Position numbers and translations under genes: made by a program | In this document: in pieces, positions 1 to 8,359 of the stretch | Layout of the letters: each line of letters starts with the position of its first letter | How positions within the stretch are numbered: the first letter of the stretch is position 1 | Assembly: GCA_020852865.1 (NCBI GenBank) | Contig: JADYZZ010000043.1 | Location: forward strand, 1 to 64,000 | Reading direction: 5' to 3' | Length of the DNA: 64,000 nt | Source of the DNA: Rubrivivax sp. | Lineage (GTDB): Bacteria; Pseudomonadota; Gammaproteobacteria; Burkholderiales; Burkholderiaceae_C | Notes under the pieces: model-generated | What the model saw: only the letters and a program-made list of their open reading frames with translations | Database searches by the model: none | Told to the model about the DNA's origin: nothing

Positions 1-123
1 CGCACTCGCCGCCGTACCGACTCGTCCAATCGCTTCATCCCCATGCGCCGCACCCAATCCTTGCAAAGTATCGGTACAACGCATGAGCGTGTCAGCGGTT
101 GTCATGATTTACGGAAATCTCAA
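1..123. other. non-coding stretch, nothing recognised
   Basis: No convincing gene is seen here. The stretch is slightly less GC-rich than its surroundings and ends where the inverted-repeat element at 124 begins. A DUF3305 gene, which usually precedes DUF3306, is not visible; the window edge prevents saying whether it lies further upstream. Confidence 0.4.
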
Positions 124-396
124 TAGGAGCATGGGCGGCAGAAACCCAGCCCCGCGTCGGCCCCGGCTGAAGGCCCAGGCAAGGCGCGGCGCGCAGCCCG
201 GGCCGGACGCCCGGGCCAGCGGTGCAACGCCGCATGGGCCTTCAGCCGGGGCCGACCCTTCGGGCCGCGGCGATGCGCGGCGCCGGGCGGTGTTGCACGC
301 TTGTTGCGCGGCACGCACCACGCGCCTCGCGCGCGCCTTGCCCGGCACCGCGACTCGCCACGGCGCGGGGCCGGATTTCTGCGGCCCGCGCTCCTA
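124..396. repeat. compound palindromic (MITE-like) element with 33-bp terminal inverted repeats
   Basis: Positions 124-156 (starting TAGGAGC) and 364-396 (ending GCTCCTA) form an imperfect inverted repeat, about 28 of 33 matching by eye. Inside the left half, 156-177 and 235-256 are a perfect 22-bp inverted repeat. They enclose GGCAAGGCGC (178-187) and GTGCAACGCCGC (222-233). The right half read on the minus strand has the same plan: the TAGGAGC end, then hairpin arms of different sequence around GGCAAGGCGC and GTGCAACACCGC. The element is therefore two hairpin modules placed head to head. It contains no transposase. The DUF3306 start codon lies 7 bp beyond its right end. Confidence 0.75.
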
Positions 397-402
397 GGCC
401 CA

Positions 403-1209
403 ATGGCCGACGACGCGCCCTTTCTCGCCCGTTGGTCGCGCCGCAAGGCCGCCGCTCGGGCCGGTGCGACCTGGCCCGAGGCACCCGTGGCGACCACGGC
501 CGCGGCGCCGGCCGCGGCACTCACGCAGGCGTCAGCGGGCCAGGCGTCAGCGGGGCAGGCGTCAGCGGGCCAGGCGTCAGCGGGCCAGACGTCAGCAGGC
601 CAGACGTCAGCAGGCCAGACGTCAGCAGGCCAGGCAGCAGCAGCCCTGGCGGCAGCGGCGCCGGTGGATGCGCAAGCCGCTGGCACGCAGCAGGCGTCCT
701 GCCCGGAGCCCGCTGCCCCGCCGCCGACGCTCGCCGACGTCGACGCACTGGGCCGCGACGCCGACTTCGCCCGCTTCGTCGTGCGCGACGTCGCGCCCGA
801 GGTGAGGAACGCGGCGCTGAAGAAGCTCTTCGCCGATCCGCACTTCAACGTGATGGACGGCCTCGACACCTATATCGACGACTACGGCCGGCCCGACCCG
901 CTGCCGCCGGGCATGCTGCGCCGGCTCGCGCAGTCGAGCCTGCTCGGCTTGTTCGACGGCGAGGGCCCAGGCGCAATCCCCACGGACGCCACATCGGCGG
1001 GCGCAGCCGCTGTCGCACCAAGCGTCGCGCGCGCGTGCGGCACTCCATGCGACGCCCCCCGACCCGGCAGTCCCGCCCCGCCTCACGCCCCCTTGCCCGC
1101 GAGTCCCTCCTGCCATGAAGACGCTGCTGTGCAACTGCAACCGCACGATGCCCCTGGACGCGGCGGCCCTGGCCCGGACCCTGCGGCAGGTGCCGGGGGC
1201 CAGCGCTGA
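403..1209 (+). CDS. DUF3306 domain protein (formate-dehydrogenase-linked)
   Basis: 268 aa. The N-terminus FLARWSRRKAAAR and the block ADFARFV...LKKLFADPHFNVMDGLDTYIDDY (about residues 115-170) are typical of DUF3306, a family of unknown biochemical role that accompanies molybdenum formate dehydrogenase accessory genes. Residues 42-76 are seven tandem five-residue repeats (QASAG/QTSAG) that look like an inserted flexible linker. ATG 403 is chosen because the family-typical FLxRWSRRK motif follows at once; no clear Shine-Dalgarno is seen, since the palindromic element ends 7 bp upstream. The last 95 bp overlap the next gene out of frame, and the C-terminal tail there is low-complexity Pro/Ala. 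The usual DUF3305 partner is not adjacent. Confidence 0.85.
   Translation: MADDAPFLARWSRRKAAARAGATWPEAPVATTAAAPAAALTQASAGQASAGQASAGQASAGQTSAGQTSAGQTSAGQAAAALAAAAPVDAQAAGTQQASCPEPAAPPPTLADVDALGRDADFARFVVRDVAPEVRNAALKKLFADPHFNVMDGLDTYIDDYGRPDPLPPGMLRRLAQSSLLGLFDGEGPGAIPTDATSAGAAAVAPSVARACGTPCDAPRPGSPAPPHAPLPASPSCHEDAAVQLQPHDAPGRGGPGPDPAAGAGGQR
526..630 (+). repeat. 7 x 15-bp tandem repeat inside the DUF3306 gene
   Basis: Seven consecutive 15-bp units run from 526 to 630. The first four read CAGGCGTCAGCGGGC (one with a final G) and the last three CAGACGTCAGCAGGC; a degenerate eighth follows. Unit length is a multiple of three, so copy-number change would alter protein length without a frameshift. 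Confidence 0.95.
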
Positions 1210-3316
1210 GGGCCTCGAGACCACCCACACGCTGCTGTGCCGGCGCGAGGCCGGCGCTTTCCAGCGCGCGGCGCGGGCCACGGCCGCCGCCGGCGAGGAG
1301 CTGCTCGTCGCCTGCACGCAGGAGCAGCGCCTGTTCCTCGAGCTCAACGCGCAGACCGAGGGCGCGGCCGGCGTCGCCGAGCGGCCGATCCGCTTCGTCA
1401 ACCTGCGCGAAACCGGCGGCTGGTCGCGCGACGCCCACACCGCGACGCCCAAGTTCGCGGCGCTGATCGCCGCAGCGCAGCTGCCGGCGCCCGATCCGGT
1501 GGCCACGGTGAGCTACGCCTCGGGCGGACGCTGCCTCGTCATCGGCGAGGCCGAGGCTGCCGAACGTGCCGCCCGGCTGCTCGAAGACGGCGATGGCGGG
1601 CTCGAGGTCAGCGTGCTCGTCACGCAAGGCCATGGCGCGCTTGCGCAGCGCCACGAACGCGCCACACAGCACGGCCGGCTGCTGCGCCTCGCCGGCTGGC
1701 TCGGCAGCTTCGAGGTCGAGTGGGAGAGCGCCAACCCGATCGACCTCGACCTGTGCACGCGCTGCAACGCCTGCCTGGTCGCCTGCCCCGAAGGCGCGAT
1801 CGGCCTGGACTACCAGATCGACCTCACGGTCTGCCGTGCGCACCGCGCCTGCGTGCGCGCCTGCGACGCCGCCGGCGCCATCGACTTCGAGCGCGCACCG
1901 CTGCGCCACGAAGGCCGCTTCGACCTCGTTCTCGACCTGCGCGACGAGGCGGCGTTCACGATGCACCAGCCGCCGCAGGGCTATGCCCACCCGGGGCACG
2001 ACGAGCGTGCGCTGGCGGCCGCCGTGCTTCGGCTGCGCGGCCTGCGCGGCGCATTCGACAAGCCGCGCTTCCTGCGCTACCAGGGTCGCCTGTGCGCGCA
2101 CAGCCGCAACGAGCGCATCGGCTGCAGCGCCTGCATCGAGGTCTGCTCGGCGCGCGCGCTGCGCAGCGACGCCACGCGCAAGGGCCGCACCCGCAGCGAG
2201 GCCGCCGGCGGCGTGATCGTCGAGCCGCACCTGTGCGTGGGCTGCGGCGCATGCACCACGGTGTGCCCGAGCGGCGCCATGGCCTACGCCTATCCCGGCA
2301 CCGCCGACCAGGGCCGGCGCCTGCGCGTCCAGCTCGACGCCTACGCGCGCGCCGGCGGCCGCGATGCGGCGCTGCTCGTGCACAGCGAAGGCGCCGGCCA
2401 GCGCCTGCTCGACGAGCTCGGGCGCGCCGCGCGCGTCGACGCCGGCGTGCACGGCGTGCCGGCGCGTGTGCTGCCGCTGGCCGTCTGGCACACGGCCAGC
2501 GTCGGCCTGGACCTGTGGCTGGCCGCCATCGCGCAGGGCGCTTCCCAGGTCTGGGTGCTCGCCACCGACGAGGAGGCGCCCGAGTACCGCGACGCGCTGC
2601 GCGAGCAGATGGCGGTGGCGCAGGCGATCCTCGCCGGTCTGGGCTACGCCGGCCGGCACCTGCGGCTCCTCGAGGCGCGCGACGCGCGCGACCTCGCAGC
2701 GCTCGACCAGGCGCTGCGCGCACCCGCTGCGCAGGGCGTCGCGAAGGCCGCCGCCTTCGCCGTGCAAGCCGACAAGCGTGCCACGCTCGAATTGGCCCTC
2801 GAGCACCTGCTGGCTCAGACCGCGGCGCGCGCGCACGCCGCGCCGCTGCCCGACGCGCTCGCGCTGCCCGCCGCCGGCGCACCGTTCGGCGCGGTGCAGG
2901 TGGCGCAGGACAAGTGCACGCTGTGCATGAGCTGCGTCGGCGCCTGTCCGGCCGCGGCGCTGCTCGACAACGCCGAGCGGCCGCAGCTTCGCTTCGTGGA
3001 GAAGAACTGCGTGCAGTGCGGCCTGTGTGCGGCCACCTGCCCGGAGGACGCGATCACGCTCGTGCCGCGTTTGCTGCTCGCCGGGGCCGGCCGGGCGCGG
3101 CGCGACCAGCGCGTGCTGGCCGAGATGGAACCCTGGCGCTGCGTGCGCTGCGGCAAACCCTTCGGCACGCTGCGCGGCGTGCAGACGATGATCGCCAGGC
3201 TGGCCGGCCACGCGGCCTTTGCGGGCGCGCGCGCCGAACGCCTGAAAATGTGCGGCGACTGCCGCGTCGTCGATCTGCACAGCGGCAGCGACGAGGTGCG
3301 CATCACCGACCTTTGA
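1115..3316 (+). CDS. poly-[4Fe-4S] ferredoxin-like protein of the formate dehydrogenase accessory cluster
   Basis: 733 aa, soluble. At least six ferredoxin-type cysteine motifs are visible: CTRCNACLVACP near residue 214, a degenerate CRAHRACVRAC near 240, GCSACIEVC near 335, CVGCGACTTVCP near 375, CTLCMSCVGACP near 601 and CVQCGLCAATCP near 632. A C-terminal CVRCGKPF (about 676) and CGDC (about 712) resemble a rubredoxin/zinc-knuckle element. The family (4Fe-4S protein beginning MKTLLCNCN) is regularly found with DUF3306, TorD and formate dehydrogenase genes, which suggests a multi-cluster electron-transfer or maturation role. That role is inferred from context; no catalytic domain is seen. 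ATG 1115 gives the conserved N-terminus although it lies inside the preceding gene. Confidence 0.9.
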   Translation: MKTLLCNCNRTMPLDAAALARTLRQVPGASAEGLETTHTLLCRREAGAFQRAARATAAAGEELLVACTQEQRLFLELNAQTEGAAGVAERPIRFVNLRETGGWSRDAHTATPKFAALIAAAQLPAPDPVATVSYASGGRCLVIGEAEAAERAARLLEDGDGGLEVSVLVTQGHGALAQRHERATQHGRLLRLAGWLGSFEVEWESANPIDLDLCTRCNACLVACPEGAIGLDYQIDLTVCRAHRACVRACDAAGAIDFERAPLRHEGRFDLVLDLRDEAAFTMHQPPQGYAHPGHDERALAAAVLRLRGLRGAFDKPRFLRYQGRLCAHSRNERIGCSACIEVCSARALRSDATRKGRTRSEAAGGVIVEPHLCVGCGACTTVCPSGAMAYAYPGTADQGRRLRVQLDAYARAGGRDAALLVHSEGAGQRLLDELGRAARVDAGVHGVPARVLPLAVWHTASVGLDLWLAAIAQGASQVWVLATDEEAPEYRDALREQMAVAQAILAGLGYAGRHLRLLEARDARDLAALDQALRAPAAQGVAKAAAFAVQADKRATLELALEHLLAQTAARAHAAPLPDALALPAAGAPFGAVQVAQDKCTLCMSCVGACPAAALLDNAERPQLRFVEKNCVQCGLCAATCPEDAITLVPRLLLAGAGRARRDQRVLAEMEPWRCVRCGKPFGTLRGVQTMIARLAGHAAFAGARAERLKMCGDCRVVDLHSGSDEVRITDL

Positions 3317-3509
3317 GCAACCCGGCCGCGCGCGGGGCAGGCGCTCGCGAAGGAATTGCACGAGTTGGTCATGAAGCCAGCGTTCGCATTTCTTGTTCGT
3401 CGAAAGCAACGAGACCCCGCCAGCCGACCCGGCATCTTCGAAGGAGAGCCCATGCGAGTCATGCAGTCTTCGACCCTTGTCTGCGTTCGCTGAGAATCCG
3501 CCCGCAGCC

Positions 3510-4136
3510 ATGCCCGCGACACCGCTCCCCCTGACCGACGCCGACGACGCCGAGGAACTGGCGCGCGCCGAGCTCTACGGCCTGCTCGCGCGGCTGTGGT
3601 TGGCTGCGCCGGACGCCGCGCTGCTCGAGCAGTTCCGCGTTGCCGCAACCGAGCCGCCCGAGCGCGGCGGGCATCTGCACGCGCCCTGGGAATCGCTGGT
3701 GGCCGAACTGCGCCGCGTCACGCCGGCGGCAGCCGCTGCCGAGCACGAGGCGCTCTTCCACGGCGTGGGCAAGCCCGAGATCCTGGCCTACGGCTCCTAT
3801 CACCAGAGCGGCTTCCTCAACGAGCGGCCGCTGGCCGCGCTGCGCGCCGATCTCGCGGCGCTCGGACTGACGCGCGATGCCGCGGCGCTCGAGACCGAGG
3901 ACCACATCGCCTACCTGTTCGAGGTCATGCGCTGGCTGATCGCCGGCGACGACGCGTCGCGCTGCACCCTGGCGCAGCAGCGGCGCTTCTTCCGCGCCCA
4001 CCTGCAGCCCTGGGTCGAGCGCCTGTGCGACACCGTCGAGACGCATCCGGGCGCGCGCACCTGGCGCGCGGTGGCGGCGATGACGCGCGCCTTCGTGCAG
4101 GTGGAAGCCCAGGGCTTCGACCTGCTCGACGCATGA
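3510..4136 (+). CDS. TorD/DmsD-family molecular chaperone
   Basis: 208 aa, all-helical TorD-like protein. These chaperones bind twin-arginine leaders or apo-forms of molybdenum oxidoreductases during cofactor insertion. Family signatures seen are [13 protein letters not shown] at the N-terminus, [21 protein letters not shown] in the middle and [15 protein letters not shown] toward the C-terminus. Its stop overlaps the mobA start by 4 bp (ATGA). ATG 3510 is chosen because family similarity starts shortly after. In the 193-bp gap before it, AAGGAG (3441-3446) precedes a tiny open frame from ATG 3452 that ends at 3493. That could be a leader peptide or the relic of the small Tat-signal protein often found here; neither is proven. 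Confidence 0.88.
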   Translation: MPATPLPLTDADDAEELARAELYGLLARLWLAAPDAALLEQFRVAATEPPERGGHLHAPWESLVAELRRVTPAAAAAEHEALFHGVGKPEILAYGSYHQSGFLNERPLAALRADLAALGLTRDAAALETEDHIAYLFEVMRWLIAGDDASRCTLAQQRRFFRAHLQPWVERLCDTVETHPGARTWRAVAAMTRAFVQVEAQGFDLLDA

Positions 4137-4777
4137 CGAGCGCCCCTCGCCTCAGGCCGAACGGTGCGCCTGCCATCGCACGCGAGGACATCACCGGCCT
4201 CGTGCTCGCCGGCGGGCGCGGCAGCCGCATGGGCGGGGTCGACAAGGGCCTGCAGCCGCACCTCGGCATGCCTCTGGTCATGCATGCGCTGCTGCGCCTC
4301 ACGCCCCAGGTCGGAGCGATGCTCGTCAACGCCAACCGCAACCTCGCCGCCTACGAGGCGATGGGCGTGCCCGTCTGGCCCGATCCCCTGCCCGACTACC
4401 CCGGCCCGCTCGTCGGACTGCTGGCCGGACTCGAACACGCGACGACGCCGTACCTCGTGACCGTGCCCTGCGACACGCCGAACTTCCCTACCGACCTCGT
4501 GGCGCGGCTGGCCGAGGCGCTGGCGCGCGAAGACGCCGAGATCGCGATGGCCGCCACACGCGAGCCCGACGGCGCGCTGCAGCTGCAGCCGGTGTTCTGC
4601 CTGCTGCACACGACGCTGATCGAGAGCCTGACGGCGTTCCTGCAGGCCGGCGAGCGCAAGATCGACCGCTGGACCGCGCGCCACCGCTGCGTGCAAGTCG
4701 TCTTCGACGACGCGCTCGCCTTCTTCAACGCCAACACCTCCGACGAGCTGCGCACGCTCGAGCCGCGCGCCCGCTGA
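4133..4777 (+). CDS. mobA: molybdenum cofactor guanylyltransferase MobA
   Basis: 214 aa. MobA transfers GMP from GTP to molybdopterin, giving the guanine-dinucleotide cofactor used by bacterial formate dehydrogenases. The nucleotide-binding signature [16 protein letters not shown] is at about residues 25-40, with the Mg-binding-type VPCDTPNFP near 120. Start ATG 4133 overlaps the chaperone stop by 4 bp, which implies translational coupling. The protein has about 20 residues before the signature, slightly more than usual. Placement after TorD fits a cofactor-supply role for the formate dehydrogenase encoded 5 kb away. Confidence 0.93.
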   Translation: MTSAPRLRPNGAPAIAREDITGLVLAGGRGSRMGGVDKGLQPHLGMPLVMHALLRLTPQVGAMLVNANRNLAAYEAMGVPVWPDPLPDYPGPLVGLLAGLEHATTPYLVTVPCDTPNFPTDLVARLAEALAREDAEIAMAATREPDGALQLQPVFCLLHTTLIESLTAFLQAGERKIDRWTARHRCVQVVFDDALAFFNANTSDELRTLEPRAR

Positions 4778-4787
4778 GGCAGGAAGT

Positions 4788-4850
4788 GCGGGCCTGCCTG
4801 CGCAGGCCCGCTCGCCTGCCGAAGAGCGGCGCGTGTCCCGCACGCGCCGC
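4788..4850. terminator. two tandem hairpins between mobA and the convergent regulator gene
   Basis: A perfect 10-bp stem (4788-4797 with 4802-4811, loop CTGC) begins 11 bp after the mobA stop, followed by a second perfect 10-bp stem (4826-4835 with 4841-4850). There is no T-run, so they may act as bidirectional Rho-assisted or 3'-end-stabilising structures between convergent genes. Confidence 0.55.
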
Positions 4851-4919
4851 GCGGCCTGCAGCGCGACAGGCCGGGTTCGACGGCCCGACCCGGGGCAACA
4901 GGCATCGCGTCGCCACGAT

Positions 4920-6092
4920 TCATGTCCGCGCCGGTGCACGCGCCTTCTTGGCGCGCCGGAAGCGCCACCACGGCAGTGCCTTGGTGAGCGCGAGCACGTC
5001 GCCACTGCCGTCGGCGGCGTAGCCGGGCAGATCGGCCAGCGCCGCGCGCCAGGCGGCGCTGGACAGAACTGCGCGCAGCGCCTGCACCGGCGGCGCGTCC
5101 AGCGCATCGCGCAGGCAGCACAGGAAGTACTGCTCCTGCACCAGCGGCACGAAGTCGAGCCCGAATTCGCGCGCCGCCGCCTCGATGCCCAGCCCGATCT
5201 CGGCGTGTCCGCTCGCCACCGCGGCCGCCACCGCGAGGTGGCTGTCCTCGGCGTGCACGGTGCCGATCAGGCGCGCCACGTCGACGCCTTCGGCTGCGCC
5301 CAGATGATCCAGCAGCAGCCGCGTGCCCGAGCCGCCCTGGCGCGGCACGAAGCGCGCGCCCTGCGCCACCGCCGCCGCCGCGTCCGCGAGCGTGTGCACG
5401 GCGAGCGGGTTGCCCGCGGCCGCCATCAGGCCCTGGACGCGGCGTGCACAGCCCAGCAACTTGTGCCGGCCGGGCTCGAGCAAGGGCTTGAGCCGACGCG
5501 CGAACAGCGTGCGCGCTCCCGCGCCGTCGGGCACGTGGAAGCCGGCCACCGTGCAGCGCCCGGCGGCGAGCGCATGCAGCGCGTCGACGCTGCCCGCGAA
5601 GCGCAGCTCGAGGTGCAGCCGGTGCTGCGCCGCGGCCAGGTCGCGCAGGCGCGGCAGCGCGAGGTCGTGACTGGCGAACACCGTGAGCAGCGGCTGCCCG
5701 CCGTCGAGCGCCTCGTCGAGAACGCGCGCGAGCTCCACGCGCAGTGCCTCGATGTGCGGCGCGAGCCTCGTGCGCGCGCGCGTCTCGGCCCAGAGCAGCC
5801 GCGTGGCGAACGGCGTCAGACGTGCCGGCTGGCCCTGGGTCCAGGTCACCAGCGGCTGGCCGAGCACCTCTTCCCACTGCTTCAGCGCGCCCCAGTAGTG
5901 CCGGTACGACACGCCGCTGGCGCGCGCCGCGCGCTGGATCGAACCCTGTTCGTGCAGGGCGCCGAGCAGGTCGAACAGCGGATTGCGCAGCTCGGCGCCC
6001 TGCTGCGCGGCGGCGCGCCCCTCGATGCCGGCATCGGCCGCGGCGGACTCGAAGCGGTACTGCAGCCGGACCCAACGCGCGCGCTGCTTCAT
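4920..6092 (-). CDS. ModE-like HTH regulator fused to a periplasmic-binding-protein-like domain
   Basis: 390 aa. The N-terminal third resembles a ModE/LysR winged helix: NPLFDLLGALHEQGSIQRAAR followed by SYRHYWGALKQWE, about residues 38-75. The rest resembles a type-2 binding-protein domain (PBP_like) of the kind found in molybdate-related regulators, with GGSGTRLLLD near 260 and AEIGLGIEAAA near 305. It is probably a cytoplasmic ligand-responsive repressor or activator. Molybdate, tungstate or a molybdopterin-related ligand is the contextual guess, because it sits between mobA and the fds genes. Its ATG overlaps the stop of the upstream nitroreductase by one base (TGATG), so the two are co-translated. 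Confidence 0.8.
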   Translation of the reverse strand: MKQRARWVRLQYRFESAAADAGIEGRAAAQQGAELRNPLFDLLGALHEQGSIQRAARASGVSYRHYWGALKQWEEVLGQPLVTWTQGQPARLTPFATRLLWAETRARTRLAPHIEALRVELARVLDEALDGGQPLLTVFASHDLALPRLRDLAAAQHRLHLELRFAGSVDALHALAAGRCTVAGFHVPDGAGARTLFARRLKPLLEPGRHKLLGCARRVQGLMAAAGNPLAVHTLADAAAAVAQGARFVPRQGGSGTRLLLDHLGAAEGVDVARLIGTVHAEDSHLAVAAAVASGHAEIGLGIEAAAREFGLDFVPLVQEQYFLCCLRDALDAPPVQALRAVLSSAAWRAALADLPGYAADGSGDVLALTKALPWWRFRRAKKARAPART

Positions 6093-6697
6093 CACGACCA
6101 CGACGCCAGGATGTCGGCGGGCGCGGCCTTCGCGCGGCGCGGCTGCCTGGCGCCGCCGGGCTGTGCCGGCGATGCAGCGGTGCCGAGCGCGACCCAACCG
6201 ACCAGGGTCTCGCCGGGCGCGCAGAACGCCGCCTGCAGGGCCGCGTGGCGCACCTTGGCGCCGCTCAGCATCTTGCCGGCGTAGCCCAGCGCCTGCGCGG
6301 CGTTGAGGAAGTTGGCCAGCGCAGCGCCGAGTGCGATCCACTGCTCGTGCGCCGGCACGAGCGGGTGCCCGAGGTCGATGCGCGCCAGCACCGCCACCGT
6401 CACCGGTGCGCGCAGCGCGCGCTCGGCGTCGACGCCGGCCGCCGCCCCGTCCTTGCCGGCGTCGCGCGCGGCCTGCTCGAACAGCCGGGCCAGACGCCGG
6501 CGCGCGTCGCCGCGCACCACGCGCAGCCGGTACGGCACGAGCTCGGCGTGGTCGGGCGCGCGCAGCGCCGCCGCGGCCATCGCCGCGAGCGCGGCGTCGT
6601 CGGGCCCCGGTTCGACCAGGTGCTTGACGCCGAGCGAGCGGCGCGCAAGCAGCGCTTCGAGTGCGGGCGGGAGCAAGGGCGATCCGGCGGCGTTCAT
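6092..6697 (-). CDS. nitroreductase family protein (YdjA-like)
   Basis: 201 aa. Nitroreductase-fold FMN protein: LEALLARRSLGVKHL at the N-terminus corresponds to the FMN-binding RRS motif, and ALRAPDHAELVPYRLRVV corresponds to the second conserved block. The central EQWIALGAALANFLNAAQALGY helix and the C-terminal VGWVALGT are typical of the YdjA subgroup. Its substrate is unknown. It is coupled by a 1-bp stop/start overlap to the ModE-like regulator. ATG 6697 is the only good start. About 270 bp separate it from the divergent MFS gene. Confidence 0.85.
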   Translation of the reverse strand: MNAAGSPLLPPALEALLARRSLGVKHLVEPGPDDAALAAMAAAALRAPDHAELVPYRLRVVRGDARRRLARLFEQAARDAGKDGAAAGVDAERALRAPVTVAVLARIDLGHPLVPAHEQWIALGAALANFLNAAQALGYAGKMLSGAKVRHAALQAAFCAPGETLVGWVALGTAASPAQPGGARQPRRAKAAPADILASWS

Positions 6698-6915
6698 GCA
6701 GATCGCCGCGGCGCGTGGGGCGCAGCGGCAGCCGCCATCGTCGCAGATCCGCGTGCTGCCGGCGGCCCAGGGCCAGGCAGGCCGCCCACCGACCGTGCCG
6801 ATGCCGCAGCGGCGACCGGCGCGGGCTGCGGCGGCGCGCTGCGCGCGGCTGTCGCGACGCGGCCAGGGCGTCGCGGCCACGCGACCACGCGGCCACGCGG
6901 CACAGTGCCGCTCCC

Positions 6916-6921
6916 TACAAT
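6916..6921 (+). promoter_or_regulatory. candidate -10 element TACAAT before the MFS gene
   Basis: TACAAT lies 47 bp before ATG 6968, in the gap between divergent genes. No convincing -35 box is seen. A GGAG Shine-Dalgarno (about 6955-6958) sits before the start codon. Confidence 0.35.
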
Positions 6922-6967
6922 GCCCGCAGCGCGGCTCCATGGGCGGGCCGGGGTTCGGAGTCTTTCG

Positions 6968-8359
6968 ATGTCGGCAGTGGCGACGCCGGGCGGTGCTGCG
7001 GCGCCGCGCGGCCTGATGGCGGTGCTCTTCGCCGGCGTGTTTCTGGCCGCGCTCGACACCGCGGTCGTCGCGCCGGTGATCCCGGCGTTGCGCGAGGCCT
7101 TTGCGCTCGACCATCGCGCGGCCGGCCTGGTGACGACGGTGTTCATCCTGTTCGCCCTGCCGGCCACGGCGCTGATGGCCAACCTCGGCGACCGCCATGG
7201 CCGCCGGCCGGTCTATCTGGCCTGCATCACGATCTTCGCGCTCGGCTCGCTCGTCGTGGCCGTCGCCCCGAGCTACTGGGGCATCCTGCTCGGCCGCGCG
7301 ATCCAGGGCGTGGGCGGCGGCGGCATCCTGCCCTTGGCCAGCGCAGTGATCGGCGACGCGCTGCCGCCGGCCCGGCGCGGCCGCGCGCTCGGCCTTGTCG
7401 GCGCCACCTACGGCATGGCCTTCGTGCTCGGCCCGCCGCTGGCGGCGCTGGCGATGGTGCTGGCGAGCTGGCGCTGGATCTTCCTGGCCAACCTGCCCAT
7501 CGCCGCTGCCGTGCTGCTGCTCGGGCGGCGCGCGCTGCCGCCGCGCGCGGCGCCGGCGCAGCCGGGGCGGCTCGACTGGAGCGGCATCGTCGTCGTCTTC
7601 GCGCTGCTCGGCGCACTGGTGCTCGGCCTCACGCAGGTGGCCGACGCGTGGGCCGGGGTCGCGCTCGGGCCGGCGCTTGTGCTGGCCGCGCTCGCCCTCG
7701 TGCCGCTGCTCGCGGCCATCGAGCGGCGCGTGCCGGCGCCGCTTGTTCCGCCGCCGCTGCTCGCACGGCGCCAGCTCGTGCTCGCCTACGCGCTGGCGCT
7801 GGGCGCGGGCATCGGCATGGGCGCGGTGATGTACCTCACCTCGCTGGCCCAGCTCGCGCACGGCGTGAGCGAAGCGCACGGCGGCTTCGCTCTGCTGCCG
7901 CTCGTGCTGTGCTCGATGTTCGGCTCGATGCTCTCGGGCCGCCAGTTGCATCGGCTGGGCGCGCGCAAGGTCACGCTGGCCGGCTTCGCGCTGCTGGCGC
8001 TGGGCTACGGTGCGACCGCCTGCACCGGCTGGGGGCTCGTCGGCTTCCTGGCCGCGACGATGCCTGCGGGCCTGGGCATCGGCGTCGTCGTCGGCGGCGC
8101 GCTGCGCGGCATCGCCATCGACGAGTCGCCCCCGCCGCTGCGCGGCGCCGCACAGGGGCTCGTCAACATCGCCACCAGCATCGGCACCCTGCTGGCCGTG
8201 AGCGGCATCGGCGCGCTGGCCGACTGGGCCGGCAGCGGCGCGCACGGCTTCGCCGTGGCCTATGCCGCAGTGGCCGGCGTCATGGCCGCGATGTGGCTGC
8301 TGGCACTGGCGCTGGCACGGCACGAACCGGCGCGCGACACGGCAGCGGCGCTGCCGTAG
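6968..8359 (+). CDS. MFS drug-type transporter (DHA2/EmrB-QacA-like)
   Basis: 463 aa, inner membrane. The signature of multidrug MFS exporters is visible: FLAALDTAVVAPVIPALRE in helix 1, the motif-A loop GDRHGRRPVYL (about residue 75), and GRAIQGVGGGGILPLASAVIGD with motif C GMAFVLGPPLAA. Around 12-14 hydrophobic segments can be counted. The substrate cannot be told. The final codons (ending TAG at 8359) lie inside the first of three hairpin repeat units, so the Ala-rich C-terminal tail is encoded by repeat sequence. Confidence 0.88.
   Translation: MSAVATPGGAAAPRGLMAVLFAGVFLAALDTAVVAPVIPALREAFALDHRAAGLVTTVFILFALPATALMANLGDRHGRRPVYLACITIFALGSLVVAVAPSYWGILLGRAIQGVGGGGILPLASAVIGDALPPARRGRALGLVGATYGMAFVLGPPLAALAMVLASWRWIFLANLPIAAAVLLLGRRALPPRAAPAQPGRLDWSGIVVVFALLGALVLGLTQVADAWAGVALGPALVLAALALVPLLAAIERRVPAPLVPPPLLARRQLVLAYALALGAGIGMGAVMYLTSLAQLAHGVSEAHGGFALLPLVLCSMFGSMLSGRQLHRLGARKVTLAGFALLALGYGATACTGWGLVGFLAATMPAGLGIGVVVGGALRGIAIDESPPPLRGAAQGLVNIATSIGTLLAVSGIGALADWAGSGAHGFAVAYAAVAGVMAAMWLLALALARHEPARDTAAALP

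Noticed and set aside
526..630. possible CRISPR array
   Set aside because: Units are contiguous, coding and have no spacers.
845..3511. 888-codon minus-strand frame opposite the poly-ferredoxin gene
   Set aside because: Shadow frame; the cysteine motifs are on the forward strand and the antisense product has no family features.
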